Below, in pieces: positions 62,665 to 64,000 of a stretch of 64,000 bases of DNA. The notes under the pieces are model-generated. The model did no database searches, was not told the DNA's origin, and saw nothing but the letters and a program-made list of their open reading frames with translations. Both the position numbers and the translations under genes were made by a program. Positions within the stretch are counted from its first letter, which is position 1. Every line of letters begins with the position of its first letter. The DNA comes from Oxalicibacterium solurbis. GTDB taxonomy: Bacteria > Pseudomonadota > Gammaproteobacteria > Burkholderiales > Burkholderiaceae_D. The stretch is taken from contig NZ_BMDP01000001.1 in the NCBI RefSeq assembly GCF_014635845.1, forward strand, positions 62,001 through 126,000. Reading direction: 5' to 3'.

Positions 62665-64000
62665 ATGAATGCACCCGCACCGCGCCCGAGCCAACATCTC
62701 GGCGATCTGCAGCTTGCCAATTCGTTCGCCTCGCTGCCGCCTGCGCATTACACGGCATTGATGCCGACGCCGCTGCCCGATCCCTATCTAGTCGCGGCAA
62801 GCGTCTCGTCCGCCGCATTGATCGGCCTGGATTTTTCCGAGACACGCACGCAAGCCTTCGCCGATGTCTTTACCGGCAATCGCCTTCTCGAAGGATCGAA
62901 GCCACTGTCGGCCGTCTATTCCGGCCATCAGTTCGGCGTCTGGGCCGGCCAGCTCGGCGATGGTCGCGCGATCCTGCTCGGCGATGTGCCGGCTTTCGAC
63001 ACGGCACCGACAAACCGCCTCGAATTGCAGCTCAAGGGCTCCGGCCTGACGCCGTATTCACGCATGGGCGATGGTCGGGCCGTCTTGCGTTCGTCGATTC
63101 GCGAATTCCTTTGTTCGGAAGCCATGGCAGCGCTCGGCATCCCGACCACGCGCTCGCTATGCGTGACCGGCTCCGATCAGCCTGTCATGCGCGAACAAAT
63201 GGAAACCGCCGCGGTAGCGACGCGCATGGCACCAAGCTTCGTGCGTTTCGGTTCCTTCGAACACTGGTTCTACAACGAGAAGCACGATGAACTGCGCACG
63301 CTGGCCGACTACGTCATCGACAACTTCTATCCGCAATTGCGTGCCGCCGAAAATCCCTACAAAGCGTTGCTGACGGAAGTGACGCTGCGCACGGCGCAAC
63401 TGATGGCGCAATGGCAGTCGGTCGGCTTCATGCACGGCGTGATGAATACCGACAATATGTCCATCCTCGGCCTGACGCTGGATTACGGCCCGTTCGGTTT
63501 CATGGAAGCCTTCAACGCACATCACATCTGCAACCATACCGACCAGCAGGGACGCTATTCTTACGCGCGCCAGCCACAGATCGGCGAATGGAACTGCTTT
63601 GCGCTCGGCCAGGCGTTGCTGCCGCTGATCGGCAGCGTCGAGGAAACGCAGGCTGCATTGCGCATCTACAAGCCGGCTTTTTCGGAAAAATTCCTGGCGC
63701 TGATGCATGCCAAGCTCGGCCTGCAGACATCGCAACCGGAAGATGCTGTGCTGTTCGACGACATGTTCGGTATCCTGCATGCGAGCCATGCCGATTTCAC
63801 GTCCTTCTTCCGCCGGCTCGGCAATTTCCGGCCAGGGAATGCCGGCAGCGCCGAACCGCTACGCGACCTCTTCATCGACCGTGCCGCCTTCGACGCGTGG
63901 GCGCTACAATACGCGACACGCCTGCAGCAGGAAAACAGTGATGACGGCGCGCGCAAACTTGCAATGGACGCCGTCAACCCCAAGTACGTGCTGCGCAACT
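62665..64000 (+). CDS. selO: SelO/YdiU-family protein AMPylase, partial
   Basis: 445 codons, open to the right edge. Pseudokinase features: [23 protein letters not shown] in the N-lobe, [27 protein letters not shown], and the metal-binding [23 protein letters not shown]. In SelO these bind ATP in a flipped orientation and transfer AMP to Ser/Thr/Tyr of redox proteins. The C-terminal CxxC (or CxxU) that makes it a redox switch would lie beyond the window. ATG at 62665 gives the normal [21 protein letters not shown] start. Confidence 0.93.
   Translation, partial: MNAPAPRPSQHLGDLQLANSFASLPPAHYTALMPTPLPDPYLVAASVSSAALIGLDFSETRTQAFADVFTGNRLLEGSKPLSAVYSGHQFGVWAGQLGDGRAILLGDVPAFDTAPTNRLELQLKGSGLTPYSRMGDGRAVLRSSIREFLCSEAMAALGIPTTRSLCVTGSDQPVMREQMETAAVATRMAPSFVRFGSFEHWFYNEKHDELRTLADYVIDNFYPQLRAAENPYKALLTEVTLRTAQLMAQWQSVGFMHGVMNTDNMSILGLTLDYGPFGFMEAFNAHHICNHTDQQGRYSYARQPQIGEWNCFALGQALLPLIGSVEETQAALRIYKPAFSEKFLALMHAKLGLQTSQPEDAVLFDDMFGILHASHADFTSFFRRLGNFRPGNAGSAEPLRDLFIDRAAFDAWALQYATRLQQENSDDGARKLAMDAVNPKYVLRN

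Overview
The window looks like chromosomal DNA of a motile, free-living betaproteobacterium. I estimate GC in the high fifties, and gene content and style fit Burkholderiales, most likely Oxalobacteraceae (Herminiimonas/Janthinobacterium-like). That assignment is inference from gene families and has not been tested by alignment. Coding density is high. I see no rRNA, tRNA, CRISPR array, insertion sequence or prophage. Both ends cut a gene: a PepSY-type membrane protein on the left and a SelO-type AMPylase on the right.

Layout. 1-1.75 kb: an iron-linked membrane pair behind a Fur box. 1.9-3.2 kb: a COG0523 metallochaperone GTPase whose TATAAT box is flanked by two near-identical palindromes. 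3.4-12.3 kb: a heavy-metal efflux operon (P-type ATPase, CzcI-, CzcC-, CzcB- and CzcA-like proteins) read from a MerR-type promoter shared with a divergent CadR/PbrR-like gene. 12.4-25.1 kb: housekeeping and signalling genes (peptide deformylase, a GGDEF protein, PBP1A, a DctA carrier, a two-gene ABC exporter, small stress-type proteins, an MHYT-GGDEF-EAL protein). 25.1-29.3 kb: an ArsR-MFS-Old Yellow Enzyme operon and a lactate dehydrogenase. 29.5-35.7 kb: an HPP-CBS membrane protein with a PAS protein, a ClC channel with a MarR regulator, a membrane-anchored Mrr-like protein and a VanY-like peptidase. 36-42 kb: two LysR/oxidoreductase pairs around a chemoreceptor. 42.3-47.8 kb: a DUF4197 protein, an exported LigE-type DNA ligase, and a divergent Ku-LigD end-joining operon. 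47.9-50.2 kb: a glycosyltransferase/deacetylase pair and PsiF. 50.3-58.2 kb: an RND drug-efflux operon with a lipase-like gene and a 60-residue protein, next to a TetR gene; the order resembles the Burkholderia llpE-ceoAB-opcM (bpeEF-oprC) locus. 58.3-64 kb: GST, LysR, DUF924, a YjfB-like motility protein, a lipoprotein phospholipase-D/cardiolipin synthase and SelO.

Together the genes point to metal homeostasis (Fur-, Zur/COG0523- and MerR-type control), efflux of metals and drugs, c-di-GMP and chemotaxis signalling, and DNA end repair. Two genes far from any flagellar cluster, the chemoreceptor and the YjfB-like gene, each carry a sigma-28-type promoter (TAAA-N15-GCCGAAGA and TAAA-N15-GTCGTTAA), tying them to the flagellar regulon.

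Most of the window is ordinary and I do not see one clearly new system. The items most worth following are: the lipase-like protein of the efflux operon, whose nucleophile serine is replaced by glutamine, with its translationally coupled 60-residue partner; the twin-palindrome promoter of the COG0523 gene; the exported DNA ligase beside the end-joining operon; the membrane-anchored Mrr-like protein; and several strong unexplained inverted repeats (21410-21461, 29443-29500, 38094-38132, 57399-57541).
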